Shown: positions 1 through 9,809, counted from the first letter of the stretch. The stretch: DNA of 64,000 nt from Clostridioides difficile (GCF_900243075.1 NZ_OEZH01000133.1:62001-126000); one strand, 5' to 3'. Notes: generated from the letters alone by a model not told the origin. Numbers and translations: made by a program.

Positions 1-902
1 TTTATAGCTGTAACTGTGTTAGAATACCCTTCTTCTAAAAATAATTCTAGACCATATTCCTCAATAGCTTTTCTAACACTATAAGCTATTTTTTCATGTC
101 TATTTAATACGTTTTCTATTCCCTCTTCTAATATATTATCAAAAGCTTTATCAAGCCCCATTATGTCGCTTATTGGCATTGTGTAAGGGAAGTATTTTTT
201 TTCATAATAGCCTTCCCATATATTTAAATTACAATAAAAACCTATTACATCAGTTTTTCTATTTTTTATACAATTTTTTGCATCCTGACTTATCCCAACT
301 ATAGTAAGTCCTGCTGGTGCAGAAATAGCTTTTTGTGAACCACCTAATATTATGTCTATTTTAGATTCATCTACACTTAATCTTTCTCCTACCATACCTG
401 CTACAGAATCAACTACAGTTAATATGCCATGTTCCTTAAGTAATGGACATATTTTACTTACATCATTTAGTACACCAGTTGGAGTATCACAATGCACCAC
501 TGTTGCATACTTAAAGTTACTATCCTTATCTAAAAATGCTTTTAATTCATCAATATCTATACTTTTTGTATATTTACTTGAAAAAAGCACATATTCTCCA
601 CCATACATTGTTACAAAATCTTTAAAACCCTCTCCATATATACCATTATCAATTACAAGCACTCTGTCTCCCTTTTCTGTAAGTGATGCACAAGCTGCTT
701 CAAGTCCTAATATGCCTTCACCACTCAATATGTAAACATCATTTTTTGTACCAACTATATTACTAAACTTTTCACATGTCTTTTTATAAAACTCAACAAA
801 ATCAACATCTATATCTGGATTTGTTGTCTTTTCTGCTCTTGCTAACCTTACATTTTCCCTAGTTTCTGTTGGCCCTGGTGCATAATTAATCTTATTGTTC
901 AT
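1..902 (-). CDS. Class V (alanine-glyoxylate / serine-pyruvate type) aminotransferase, 3' end outside window
   Basis: Translating the minus strand from the ATG at 902, which sits behind an AGGAG Shine-Dalgarno, gives an open frame of 300 codons running off the left edge, so the C-terminus is missing. The N-terminus NYAPGPTETR is the typical opening of the class V PLP aminotransferases. The PLP-lysine is in GGSQKAISAPAG (K191) and the pyridine-nitrogen aspartate in VDSVAG (D165). Family members transfer the amino group of alanine or serine to glyoxylate, or make phosphoserine or 2-aminoethylphosphonate-type products. The exact substrate cannot be read here. It is a soluble cytoplasmic enzyme. 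Confidence 0.85.
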   Translation of the reverse strand, partial: MNNKINYAPGPTETRENVRLARAEKTTNPDIDVDFVEFYKKTCEKFSNIVGTKNDVYILSGEGILGLEAACASLTEKGDRVLVIDNGIYGEGFKDFVTMYGGEYVLFSSKYTKSIDIDELKAFLDKDSNFKYATVVHCDTPTGVLNDVSKICPLLKEHGILTVVDSVAGMVGERLSVDESKIDIILGGSQKAISAPAGLTIVGISQDAKNCIKNRKTDVIGFYCNLNIWEGYYEKKYFPYTMPISDIMGLDKAFDNILEEGIENVLNRHEKIAYSVRKAIEEYGLELFLEEGYSNTVTAI

Positions 903-1054
903 ATATATCAGCTCCTCTTTATTTTCTATACAATTATTATACAAAATTTTCATTTTATATGGTACAATTTTATATTTTTCTAGAATTGTACCAATACATT
1001 TTCTAATATGAATAATATCATCCATTAGATATATTCTTGATTACACAATAAAAT

Positions 1055-1089
1055 ACAGAGCAAACATCATTTTAAATTGTTTGCTCTGT
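1055..1089 (-). terminator. Rho-independent terminator of the ABC permease gene
   Basis: A perfect 11-bp inverted repeat (acagagcaaac / gtttgctctgt) with a 13-nt loop lies 79 bp beyond the permease stop codon. On the minus strand it is followed by ATTTTATTGT, a modest U-tract. It separates the transporter unit from the aminotransferase gene. Confidence 0.75.
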
Positions 1090-1167
1090 AGCTATACTTC
1101 AATCTATTTAATTATCTTTATTATATCCTTTTTTATTACCTAAAAACCAACCATAAATATTTATATT

Positions 1168-3555
1168 TTATTCACTATATCTTACTCTATCAATAAGAGA
1201 TTCTTTATTAAAACTTCGTCCTATCAAATAAGTTGTTATAAATTGAGCTATAAAAATACATATAACCATCAGTAGGATTGGTACTATTGGCAAAGAATAT
1301 GTTGCATAAGATAATCCAGTCTTTTTTAGAACCATAACGGCAATATATCCCAATATACCCCCAAATAAAATACTTCCTATCATCATTCCAGAAGTATAAG
1401 ATATCGCCTCTGAATTAAGCATTTTTACCAATTGTTTATTAGTAAGACCAATCGCTTGAAGCATGCCAAGTTCTTTCTTTCTAGTAACTATGCTAGTTAT
1501 CATTGTATTTACAAGATTCATAAATCCAATCACACCTATTATACCTGTTAGTGTGTATCCCATTATTTTTATAAATGAAATAGTAGCCTTATTTGATTCA
1601 ATTCTACTATCTATAAAATCTGTTTCTAAAAATCCATTAGATTTAGCAATTTTCTTTATACTATCTTTTACTTCTTGATACTGCCCTTCTTCAGTATATA
1701 TTCCCAAACTACTTGTTGAATCGTATTTCAAAGTTCTATCTATAAAATCTTTTCCTATACCAAAACTTGGAACTCCCATAGCTATTGCTTGAACCTTAAA
1801 TTCTTTTTTTATCTCTTTATCTCCATCATATAGAGTTAATTTTATTTTATCTCCTACCTTTACTCCCATTTCTTTTGCTGTATCAATATGAGTAATTACT
1901 ATTTCATCCCCAGTTTGAAGTCTTTCAAGATTTATTTTTCCATCTACTAAATTCTTGTTTAATGATTTTACATCATTTTCGTTTATACTTTGCAAAAGGT
2001 CATGTTTAAATTCAACATCATAATCTTCCATACCAATCTTTACACTTCTTGCAGACTCTATTTTTTTAATTCCTTCTATTCCCTTTATTTGATTAAAAAA
2101 ATCTTTACCTAAAGGATTATTCATTTGTAAAATATTCAAATTATTTTTAGGATTTTTATCACTATCCATTTCATAACCAGAAAGTCTAACTTCTATATCA
2201 TAAGGAAAATGTTCTCTTGCCATCTTCTCAGCATCAAAACTTTCTAAGGCAGTCGATACAGTTATAAATATAGTTCCACTAAGTATAAGTGATGCCAATG
2301 TCATGTAAGTACGCTTTTTATTTCTTTCTAAATTAGCATGTGATAATCTCTTTAAATTTATATTTTTATAACCTTTTCTCTTATTTTTGCTACTTATTTT
2401 ATTTCCAGTATATCTTACTGCATCAACAATAGATACTTTTGATGCCACTTTCATTGGTTTTAAAAGTGATAAAACAACAGATATAAAACTTATTACTGCA
2501 ACCAATAATATAACTGGTAATTGTGATGATTTTACATCTATATTCATAAATGATTTTATTATAATGTTTGCAAGCACATAACCTAAAATTATTCCTATTG
2601 GTATTGATATTCCTGCTAATATAAACCCTTCTTTAAATACTATATTTTTTATTTGTTTTTTAGTTGCACCAATTGCTCTAAGTTTCCCAAATTCTTGAAC
2701 TTTTGTAACTATTGAAATATAGAATATATTGTATATTACTAAAATACTAGATAATACAATTACTAATCCTACAAAAAATCCACCCATAATTGTTTCCATA
2801 TCTGGTTTTAAAGCATTTATATAATTTTCATTGACAACTACATTAACAGTATCCAATCCTATGTCATTAGCAATCTTATTTAATTTTTCTTTTGCTTGTT
2901 CTATTGACAAGTCACTTTTATCTTTTAATTTAACATATATATTAAAATCTTCTTGTGACATATCTCTAGTGTTTTTCATATATTTTTCTGATATAAGAGC
3001 ATTATAATATTTACCTGCTTCAGATATTTCGCTAGTTTTTAAAATTCCAGTTATAATAAACTCTTTTTCAATTCTTTTATCGCTTTTATAGTCACCATAA
3101 GATATCTTTATTTTTTCACCTAGCTTCTTATTATTATAACCCAATGCCTTTAAAGCTCCACTATCCAACACAATTTCATTCTCTTTTATTGGCAATTTCC
3201 CTTTAATAAATTCGAAATTGTTTAGTTTTAAAGCATCTTCATTCATGTATGCTAGAGAGATATTTGAATCATCTTCTAATTTTTCAACACCTACTCCATT
3301 CATTTCACCAGACAATTCAATGTCTGCATGATTTCTCAATATATTAACTTGCTTTTCGCCTACATTAGCCAACACACCATGATAATTTCCTGAATGCTTT
3401 ATAGTATTTTCTTTTTGATATGCACCTGCATCAACAATGTAAATTCCAATAGATGAAAGCATTAAAGTTGAAAGTATTATAGTGATTATTATTAGAATAC
3501 TTTTTGATTTATTTTGCTTTAAATTACTTTTTGCTATTTTAGTAGTATTAATCAT
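1168..3555 (-). CDS. ABC transporter permease with two FtsX domains
   Basis: 795 aa when started at the ATG at 3555. That ATG overlaps the ATPase stop codon (ATGATTAA) and has a GGTTGGTGAT ribosome site, so I prefer it to the upstream in-frame start at 3585. An N-terminal membrane segment is followed by a large extracytoplasmic domain, a three-helix FtsX block ending in a run of basic residues, a second large extracytoplasmic domain and a final FtsX block near the C-terminus. This two-FtsX, roughly 8-helix plan is that of YtrF/SalY-like exporters or mechanotransmission permeases. It differs from the 10-helix, 650-aa BceB type. It is translationally coupled to its ATPase. The substrate is unknown; the linked two-component system suggests antimicrobial peptide or cell-envelope stress. 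Confidence 0.9.
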   Translation of the reverse strand: MINTTKIAKSNLKQNKSKSILIIITIILSTLMLSSIGIYIVDAGAYQKENTIKHSGNYHGVLANVGEKQVNILRNHADIELSGEMNGVGVEKLEDDSNISLAYMNEDALKLNNFEFIKGKLPIKENEIVLDSGALKALGYNNKKLGEKIKISYGDYKSDKRIEKEFIITGILKTSEISEAGKYYNALISEKYMKNTRDMSQEDFNIYVKLKDKSDLSIEQAKEKLNKIANDIGLDTVNVVVNENYINALKPDMETIMGGFFVGLVIVLSSILVIYNIFYISIVTKVQEFGKLRAIGATKKQIKNIVFKEGFILAGISIPIGIILGYVLANIIIKSFMNIDVKSSQLPVILLVAVISFISVVLSLLKPMKVASKVSIVDAVRYTGNKISSKNKRKGYKNINLKRLSHANLERNKKRTYMTLASLILSGTIFITVSTALESFDAEKMAREHFPYDIEVRLSGYEMDSDKNPKNNLNILQMNNPLGKDFFNQIKGIEGIKKIESARSVKIGMEDYDVEFKHDLLQSINENDVKSLNKNLVDGKINLERLQTGDEIVITHIDTAKEMGVKVGDKIKLTLYDGDKEIKKEFKVQAIAMGVPSFGIGKDFIDRTLKYDSTSSLGIYTEEGQYQEVKDSIKKIAKSNGFLETDFIDSRIESNKATISFIKIMGYTLTGIIGVIGFMNLVNTMITSIVTRKKELGMLQAIGLTNKQLVKMLNSEAISYTSGMMIGSILFGGILGYIAVMVLKKTGLSYATYSLPIVPILLMVICIFIAQFITTYLIGRSFNKESLIDRVRYSE

Positions 3556-4231
3556 TTTTATCACCAACCTTTGATACCCTACCATCCTCTATAAATACAA
3601 CTCTATCAGCCATTTGAGCTATGCTGTCATCATGAGTTATCATAACTAAAGTTTGACTGTATTTCTTAGACATAGACTTCAGTATACTCATAACCTCATC
3701 AGATGTTTTAGAGTCTAGGTTTCCAGTTGGTTCATCAGCAAGTATTATAGCTGGTCTTGTAGCCAATGCTCTTGCTATTGCTACCCTTTGTTGTTGACCA
3801 CCTGATAATGTATTTGGTAAAACGTCGTGTTTATTTTCAAGTCCCAATGATTTTAAAAGTTCTTTTATAAAATTTTCATCTACTTCTCTACCATCTAGAC
3901 CGATTGGTAATACTACATTTTCCCATACATTAAGAGATGGAATTAAATTATAGCTTTGAAATATAAACCCTATTTTTCTTCTTCTAAATACAGCAAGTTC
4001 TTCTTCTTTTAATGTAAATATGTTTTTATTATCTATGTACACCTTTCCAGATGTAGGTATATCAAGACCTCCTATCATATGTAAAAGTGTACTTTTTCCA
4101 GAACCTGATTTTCCTATTATTGCAACAAATTCACCTTCATTTATTTCTAGGTTAACATTATCCAAAGCTCTTACTAAGCTTTCTCCTTTTCCATAATGTT
4201 TTGATAAATTTTCAGTATATAATATTTTCAT
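3548..4231 (-). CDS. ABC transporter ATP-binding protein (MacB/LolD family)
   Basis: 227 aa, normal length for the LolD/BceA/MacB ATPase family. Walker A GKSGSGKST (about 40-48), signature LSGGQQQR (about 142) and Walker B ILADEPTGNLD (about 163) are intact. The FFxQ-type Q-loop region reads FIFQSYNLIPSLNVWENV. It would power the downstream FtsX permease at the membrane. The stop codon overlaps the permease start by 8 nt, implying coupled translation. The 116 bp separating it from the upstream kinase gene has no terminator, so the four genes may form one transcript. Confidence 0.95.
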   Translation of the reverse strand: MKILYTENLSKHYGKGESLVRALDNVNLEINEGEFVAIIGKSGSGKSTLLHMIGGLDIPTSGKVYIDNKNIFTLKEEELAVFRRRKIGFIFQSYNLIPSLNVWENVVLPIGLDGREVDENFIKELLKSLGLENKHDVLPNTLSGGQQQRVAIARALATRPAIILADEPTGNLDSKTSDEVMSILKSMSKKYSQTLVMITHDDSIAQMADRVVFIEDGRVSKVGDKND

Positions 4232-4347
4232 AAAATTATCCTCTCATTCTAAATTATTATTACCCCATATTTTATTACTTTTTATTTCTGGAGTTATTTA
4301 TACTTATATAATAAATGTAGAGGCTTACATTTTCCTTTCATTTAATA

Positions 4348-5658
4348 TTACATAGTTGTAAGAAACAAAGAAAACTTACTTCCTCTCCCTACTTTTGAAG
4401 AAACTATAATATTTCCACCTTGTTCTTCCAAAATTTTTCTACTTAGATACAATCCTACTCCACTACCTTCTATAGATTCCATTTCCTCAGATACACCTCT
4501 ATAAAAACGCTTAAATATATTATTAAATTCATCTTTTTTAATTCCTCTACCATTATCCTCTATTATAACTTTAAAGTAATTGGCAGTTTCTTCTACAGAT
4601 ATATTTATTTCTCCATTTATTTGTGTATATTTTACAGCATTATCTAGTACATTAAAAATACTCTCTTCAGTCCATTTTTTATCATGTGGTATAATCCTAC
4701 TGTTAAGTTCATTTAAATTTAATGTTATGTTTTTATTCTTAGCTTTAGGAGTTACACTTTTTACGGCATTTAGAATAGTGTTTTTTATGTCATTATCTTC
4801 TTTTTTTATGTTTATCATGCTAATTTCTAGTCTTGATATGTTTACTAAAGAATTTATTAAATTTTCTAATTTATTTATAGAAGCTTTGTTGGTTAATAAA
4901 AACTCATTAGCTTCATCTTCTTCTAATTCCTCTTCTATAAGTAATGTATTGTATAATTTCAAGGATGCTAAAGGAGTTTTTAATTGATGGGAAATATCTG
5001 TTACCAATGATTTTACACTTTCTTTTTCTTTTTCTAATTTAATAAATTTTATCTTTAAACTTCTATTCAACTCATATAAACAGTTATTTATCTTACTAAA
5101 TATGCCTTCTTTAAAATATTCATTGTATTCTACTAGATAACCAGAATCTTCTAACTCAGTACTTTCCTTCAAGTAATTTTCTTGCGACATCTTATCTACT
5201 ATAAAATAAATTTTACTCAATCTTTTATTTATGTATCTTATAAAATAATATATTATACCTATAACAACTATAAACATCATAAAAAAAATAAAAATTGACT
5301 CTCTAAAAAAAGATTTTAAGTATAGAGCAAAATTTTTATCATTTGACATTTTATTTTCTAATCCATATCCAAATTGTTTAAGTGCCTTTTCTCCAATAGA
5401 TGCCTTACTGTAATCAGAATTATAAATAGACTTTACTATATCTACCTCATCATTTGGATATTTTTCAATCAATATTCCAGCAATATTTTGAGTATTTTTT
5501 ATTTGATGTTCATACAATTTATGTAATCGACTATATTCAAAAAATATAAATACAAGGGCTACTATCAATACAGATAAAACAGAATATACAATAACCCTTC
5601 TCATTACATAATCATCTCTCATACTCAAACCATCTTTTAAATCCATATTTTTTAACAT
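4348..5658 (-). CDS. Membrane sensor histidine kinase
   Basis: 436 aa from the ATG at 5658, which follows AAAGGAGT and overlaps the response-regulator stop codon. The longer in-frame start at 5682 would overlap the regulator gene by 31 nt and lacks a ribosome site. Two membrane helices (about 21-41 and 121-141) frame an extracellular sensor of about 80 residues. A HAMP-like linker and coiled coil lead to the H-box SHQLKTPLAS (phospho-acceptor His about 224). The N, G1 and G2 boxes of the HATPase domain are visible (FNVLDNAVKYT, DNGRGI, GSGVGLYLS). It pairs with the OmpR-type regulator directly upstream. Family knowledge suggests detection of a peptide antibiotic or envelope damage. Confidence 0.93.
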   Translation of the reverse strand: MLKNMDLKDGLSMRDDYVMRRVIVYSVLSVLIVALVFIFFEYSRLHKLYEHQIKNTQNIAGILIEKYPNDEVDIVKSIYNSDYSKASIGEKALKQFGYGLENKMSNDKNFALYLKSFFRESIFIFFMMFIVVIGIIYYFIRYINKRLSKIYFIVDKMSQENYLKESTELEDSGYLVEYNEYFKEGIFSKINNCLYELNRSLKIKFIKLEKEKESVKSLVTDISHQLKTPLASLKLYNTLLIEEELEEDEANEFLLTNKASINKLENLINSLVNISRLEISMINIKKEDNDIKNTILNAVKSVTPKAKNKNITLNLNELNSRIIPHDKKWTEESIFNVLDNAVKYTQINGEINISVEETANYFKVIIEDNGRGIKKDEFNNIFKRFYRGVSEEMESIEGSGVGLYLSRKILEEQGGNIIVSSKVGRGSKFSLFLTTM

Positions 5659-6359
5659 TTTTTTATACTCCTTTCCCCCCACATATATCCAACTCCTCTT
5701 ACTGTTTTTATGTACTTAGGTTCAGATGGGTTTTTTTCAACTTTTTGTCTAAGTCTTCTTATATTTACTGCAATTGTATTATCATCTACAAAATTGCCAC
5801 TATTATCCCATAAAGATTCTAGCAGTTGCTCTTTAGTCAATGTCTGCATTGAGTTTTCCATCAAATATTTTAAAAGTTTAGTCTCCGTTTTACTTAAAAT
5901 TATCTCTTCTTCTTTATCATCTGTTTTTATAATTAATTTATTTTCTATATAGTGAAAAAATAAATCATCACAAACCAATGAGGTATAATTTTTTACTGTA
6001 TTTACCCTTTTCATAAAGGCATTCACTTTTGATATTAATACCATCAAGCTAAATGGTTTTGTAATATAATCATCTGCACCTAAATCATACCCTGTGACAA
6101 TATCCACTTCTTCATCAAGAGCTGTCAACATTATTATATAGACATCACTTTTCTTTCTAATCTCCTCGCAAAAATCAAAACCACTACCATCAGGTAGACC
6201 TATATCAGAAATAATTAAGCTTATCTCCTCTTTTGCAAAAATATTTTTTGCTTCTTCTATACTAAATGCATTAAAAACATTGTATCCTTCTTTTTTTAAT
6301 TTAAAACTAATTCCTCTATTTAAAGATTTGTCATCTTCTAAAAGTAATATATTATTCAT
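5652..6359 (-). CDS. OmpR-family response regulator
   Basis: 235 aa when started at the ATG at 6359, seven bases after GGAGGG. The in-frame ATG at 6374 lies upstream of that ribosome site and is less likely. Receiver domain: acidic pocket EDD near residue 8, phospho-acceptor Asp in IISDIGLPDG (about 52), Thr in MLTALDE and Lys in DYITKPF. The C-terminal winged helix ends in the diagnostic IKTVRGVGYMW. It is the first gene of the kinase/ABC transporter unit and probably controls the transporter genes downstream. Confidence 0.95.
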   Translation of the reverse strand: MNNILLLEDDKSLNRGISFKLKKEGYNVFNAFSIEEAKNIFAKEEISLIISDIGLPDGSGFDFCEEIRKKSDVYIIMLTALDEEVDIVTGYDLGADDYITKPFSLMVLISKVNAFMKRVNTVKNYTSLVCDDLFFHYIENKLIIKTDDKEEEIILSKTETKLLKYLMENSMQTLTKEQLLESLWDNSGNFVDDNTIAVNIRRLRQKVEKNPSEPKYIKTVRGVGYMWGERSIKKC

Positions 6360-6393
6360 CCTTCTACCCTCCATTATTATACATACTAGCTAA

Positions 6394-6402
6394 ATTATAT
6401 CA
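6394..6402 (-). promoter_or_regulatory. Extended -10 promoter of the two-component/ABC operon
   Basis: On the minus strand the bases read TGATATAAT, a perfect extended -10 (TGnTATAAT), 35 bp before the chosen start of the response-regulator gene. No convincing -35 box is present, as is usual for extended -10 promoters. Confidence 0.55.
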
Positions 6403-6508
6403 TACTAGTAAAACCATTTTATTTATCAATTTGTAAATATATAAGAAGTTGTTTGCATGATTTTATTTACTTAAACAAAAATTGAACATACTCATAGTAC
6501 AATTTAAT

Positions 6509-6552
6509 ATGATTATTTTTTATAAAATATAATTTTACTCAAAAATAATCAT
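6509..6552. repeat. Inverted repeat in intergenic region
   Basis: atgattattttt and aaaaataatcat form a perfect 12-bp stem with a 20-nt loop in the gap between the response-regulator promoter and the nucleotidase terminator. No U-tract follows it on either strand. It is made of A and T except for one G-C pair, so it may be only compositional. The rest of 6403-6567 shows no gene. Confidence 0.4.
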
Positions 6553-6567
6553 GCTTAAGTAAAAAAA

Positions 6568-6606
6568 GCAAAGGAAATTAAGATTTATATAACTAATTTC
6601 CTTTGC
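6568..6606 (-). terminator. Strong terminator of the 5'-nucleotidase gene
   Basis: gcaaaggaaatta and taatttcctttgc make a perfect 13-bp stem with a 13-nt loop. The minus strand continues with TTTTTTT, a textbook Rho-independent terminator 56 bp after the nucleotidase stop. A T-rich stretch on the plus side could make it work in both directions. Confidence 0.9.
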
Positions 6607-6662
6607 TTTTTTATTATTGTCTTAGATTAAATTACTATCTACTAACTTTTGCTCATTAATTT

Positions 6663-8507
6663 TTATTTTGACTTTTTACTCTTTAAATCTTTTTGATTAA
6701 AATTTAATAAGTATATTAATGTACTTGAAACTATAAATATAGTCATACTATTTGAAAAACCTAAATCTCCTGTTTTAGGAGATTTTTCTTTAGTTTCCCT
6801 TTTGGACACTCCTATAGTAGAACTTTCTCTAGGATTTCTTTTATCAAATTTTTTATTTTTATCACTATCAGAATTTTCTATATCGTTATTAGGGATACTA
6901 CCTTCATCATCATTAATATTTACTTTATTTTCACTTAATACAAAATCATCCTTATGATTATTACTTATTAACCCATCTTTAGATTTAATACTAATTCTTC
7001 CATCTATACTTTTCGATATTTCTTTTTTGTACTCTATATATTTAATCACTATGCTCTCTAGACTTCCAAACTCCTTTAGTATTGGTTCTTTTGAAAAACA
7101 AGGAAACTCATCCCCACCTGATGCTATATAATCATTAGTTGCAACTACATATTTTTTATTCAAATCTAATGGCTTTCCATCTTTTAGAATATCTGTTATT
7201 TTTTCTCCTTCTTTTTGTTTTGGGTCAAAGTGATATGAAATTCCTCCTACTTGTAAAAAGGCTGAATTTTTCTCTGGATAAAGCTTTACTCCATGCTCCA
7301 ATACATCTTTAATTTGTGTTCCTGTAAGCTCTTTAGTAACTATTGTATTGCTAAAAGGGAATACGTCTACAATATCTCTTCTTGTTATATTCCCTTTCTC
7401 TATCGTATCCCTAATATTTCCTCCATTAAATAAAGAAATATCAGCCTTAGTTTTATCCAGTAAAATATCACCTATTAAATTACCTAAATTAGTTTCTTTT
7501 GTCCTTACATTTTCATACGAACCATCTAAAGTATTTTTAGTTACACCTATAACTTTATCTAATATTTCTTCTTGTTGTTTTTTTATTTCATCAACCTTTT
7601 TACTTATATTAGAATCAAGCTTATACCTTAATGCTTCTTCTTTTCCGATTAATCTAGCTGATTTATTTTCTATTTTTATATTTTCTATATCATTAGTATC
7701 CAAGGTTAATTTTACCTCACCAATATTCTCTAAATATTGTCCAGTACTTACAATCAATGTATCACCCACCTGTTTGCCATTTTCAAACTTAGTATGACTG
7801 TGTCCATCAATAATTAAATCAATTCCTTGGACCTCATTTGCTATATCTATACTATTTGGCTTACTTAAACTATTCGTACCAATATGACATATTGCAACTA
7901 TTACATCTGCACCTTTTCTTTTTAATTCACTTACTTGCTCTGTTGCACTTTCTATAGGATTTCTAAACTCCAACCCTTCTACATTTTTAAATCCAGTTTT
8001 GCTCTTTGTTTCTTGAGTTGAAAGTCCAAAAAATCCTATTTTTATCCCATCTATTTCTTTTATATCATTACTATCAAAAACTTTTTTACCATTTTCAAAA
8101 ATATTTGCTGATAAGAATTTTAAAGTATTTTCTCCTGAATTAGCACTTTTGGATAACTCAAACAATCGGTCTTTTCCATAATTAAAGTCATGATTTCCAG
8201 GAGCAATATAGTCATATCCAGCACATTTAATCAATTCCATTGCATCTTTCCCTTTATCCATATTTACTAGTGGAAGTCCATGCAAACAGTCTCCTGCATC
8301 TACTAAAATTGAGTTTGGAGTTTCTTTTTTCAATGTAGCTAGATTACCTATTTGTATATGTTCATTGCCTTCAGCATATCTTCCATGTATGTCATTAGTG
8401 TGAAAAATAGTTATTTCTTCAAATCTCTCTAGCCCATAAGAAATAAAACTCTGACTTGTTGTAATTAGAATTATAATTACCAAAATTAAATACCTTCTAA
8501 TTTTCAA
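6663..8507 (-). CDS. Sortase-anchored 5'-nucleotidase / metallophosphoesterase (UshA family)
   Basis: 614 aa, TTG start preceded by GAGGAGG. A signal peptide (1-25) leads into a calcineurin-type metallophosphoesterase domain with metal ligands in TNDIHG (D39, H41), AGDCLHG (D73), GNHDF (N105-H106) and GHSHTKF. A C-terminal 5'-nucleotidase domain follows (about 325-500). The last part is low-complexity spacer, SPKTG at 576-580, a hydrophobic stretch and a KSKKSK tail, which is a complete cell-wall sorting signal. C. difficile sortase B is known to recognise (S/P)PxTG, and a 5'-nucleotidase (CD2537 in strain 630) is one of its listed substrates. The gene is probably that one. It would hydrolyse extracellular nucleotides (AMP or 2',3'-cyclic nucleotides) on the cell surface. 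Confidence 0.93.
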   Translation of the reverse strand: MKIRRYLILVIIILITTSQSFISYGLERFEEITIFHTNDIHGRYAEGNEHIQIGNLATLKKETPNSILVDAGDCLHGLPLVNMDKGKDAMELIKCAGYDYIAPGNHDFNYGKDRLFELSKSANSGENTLKFLSANIFENGKKVFDSNDIKEIDGIKIGFFGLSTQETKSKTGFKNVEGLEFRNPIESATEQVSELKRKGADVIVAICHIGTNSLSKPNSIDIANEVQGIDLIIDGHSHTKFENGKQVGDTLIVSTGQYLENIGEVKLTLDTNDIENIKIENKSARLIGKEEALRYKLDSNISKKVDEIKKQQEEILDKVIGVTKNTLDGSYENVRTKETNLGNLIGDILLDKTKADISLFNGGNIRDTIEKGNITRRDIVDVFPFSNTIVTKELTGTQIKDVLEHGVKLYPEKNSAFLQVGGISYHFDPKQKEGEKITDILKDGKPLDLNKKYVVATNDYIASGGDEFPCFSKEPILKEFGSLESIVIKYIEYKKEISKSIDGRISIKSKDGLISNNHKDDFVLSENKVNINDDEGSIPNNDIENSDSDKNKKFDKRNPRESSTIGVSKRETKEKSPKTGDLGFSNSMTIFIVSSTLIYLLNFNQKDLKSKKSK

Positions 8508-8717
8508 TATAAATTAGCCTCCTCAAATTAGTTTTGGCTTTAGTATAAAACTTATATTTTACATAAAGCTTTTTAGATTAATATTAAAATATATAAGATT
8601 AATTACTATGATTTTTAATATTTATCTATCAATTTAATTTTGTCCATATCCAATTAGTTTTAATCTAATTACATTTTTTCACATCTATATTTTTCTTTTA
8701 TTTTATATAAAATTATT

Positions 8718-9602
8718 TTAGAATCTTTTTAATTGGTCTCTTTTAAAAGTCCATTGAGGTATTGTCAAATCCCATTCAAAATCTAAACTATACCAAGGAC
8801 TTAAGTTTGTATTTTTACGATTAATAAGAAGTTGAGTTTGTTGTGCAGGCATATAGCTTTGAGCTATCATAAATACCTTTTCTCCAGTCTTTTCATTTTC
8901 TGCCATATCCATGATTATACTTGCATGCCCTGGACTTCCACCAACTATAAACACATCTCCTATTTTCATATCTTCAACTTTTACAGGTTTCAATTCTTTT
9001 TCAAGAGATAAAGTTCCTGAATAAGCAAACACTATATCCATAAACTTTCTAAAGCTCTCATATGATGTTGAATATTCAGCTGCTTTATACCAACTTGAAC
9101 CACTATCTTTTACTGAAATTCTATACCCTTGCGCCCATTTTGAATACTTAGCCTTAAAACCATCAACAAAATCAAAACTTATTTCATCATATCTCTTATT
9201 CTGATACAAGTATTCTGCTCTCATAAGCATAATTGCATCTGCACATTGATGCAAATCTCTATTACCAATATCAACATCAAATACACTATCATAGATGCCT
9301 TTTGATTCCTTAGTTCTACCATCATAATACTTGACTTTCTCACCATAATTTTTCAACTTAGTATTCCTAAGAAATGATTCAAAACTTCCTTTTTCTACGT
9401 CAACTCTTTTAAATCCTTTTGGTGGCTCATACCTATCTTTCAATATATTTGCATCTTTATGTACTATTATAGGCTGTTCATCTTTTTTAGAATTTTGAAT
9501 TTTATTAGACTCTTCAGCTACTTTTTTACTTTCTCCATTACTACACCCAACTAAAGTTAATGTAATCAATGACAAAATAGTAATTTTCTTTAATACTTTC
9601 AT
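8718..9602 (-). CDS. DUF4846-family lipoprotein
   Basis: 294 aa. The N-terminus has charged residues, a hydrophobic core and the lipobox LVGC (Cys20), so it should be a membrane-anchored surface lipoprotein. The body matches the DUF4846 family by features I recognise: YDGR, the DLHQCADAIMLMRAEYLY block, KW-x-GYR and a GDVFIVGGSPGHASIIMD segment near the C-terminus with a conserved His. The family has no established activity; the last motif resembles a papain-like or NlpC-like His region, which is only a suggestion. It has an AAAGGAGG ribosome site and is transcribed divergently from rnz. Confidence 0.8.
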   Translation of the reverse strand: MKVLKKITILSLITLTLVGCSNGESKKVAEESNKIQNSKKDEQPIIVHKDANILKDRYEPPKGFKRVDVEKGSFESFLRNTKLKNYGEKVKYYDGRTKESKGIYDSVFDVDIGNRDLHQCADAIMLMRAEYLYQNKRYDEISFDFVDGFKAKYSKWAQGYRISVKDSGSSWYKAAEYSTSYESFRKFMDIVFAYSGTLSLEKELKPVKVEDMKIGDVFIVGGSPGHASIIMDMAENEKTGEKVFMIAQSYMPAQQTQLLINRKNTNLSPWYSLDFEWDLTIPQWTFKRDQLKRF

Positions 9603-9701
9603 TAAATTTTCCTCCTTTAAATACTTCTAAAGATAATTTTCACTTTTTGCTCCCAAAATTTTTATACATTGTTATATAAAAACTCTATTTGACAATATTT
9701 C

Positions 9702-9731
9702 TTGACTCAAATACACATTTATTGTTATATT
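9702..9731 (+). promoter_or_regulatory. Candidate sigma-A promoter of rnz
   Basis: TTGACT, an 18-bp spacer and TATATT, ending 78 bp before the rnz start. A further TTGACA a few bases upstream (about 9689) is an alternative -35. Confidence 0.45.
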
Positions 9732-9809
9732 TAATGTTAAAATAATTATAATAGGATATCATAATAAAAACAAACAACAGATTTGTGTTAATTTTAGAAA
9801 GGGGAAAAA

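Noticed and set aside
352-735. 127-aa plus-strand ORF inside the aminotransferase gene
   Set aside because: It is the antisense shadow of a clearly coding minus-strand frame with the PLP-lysine motif; no ribosome site.
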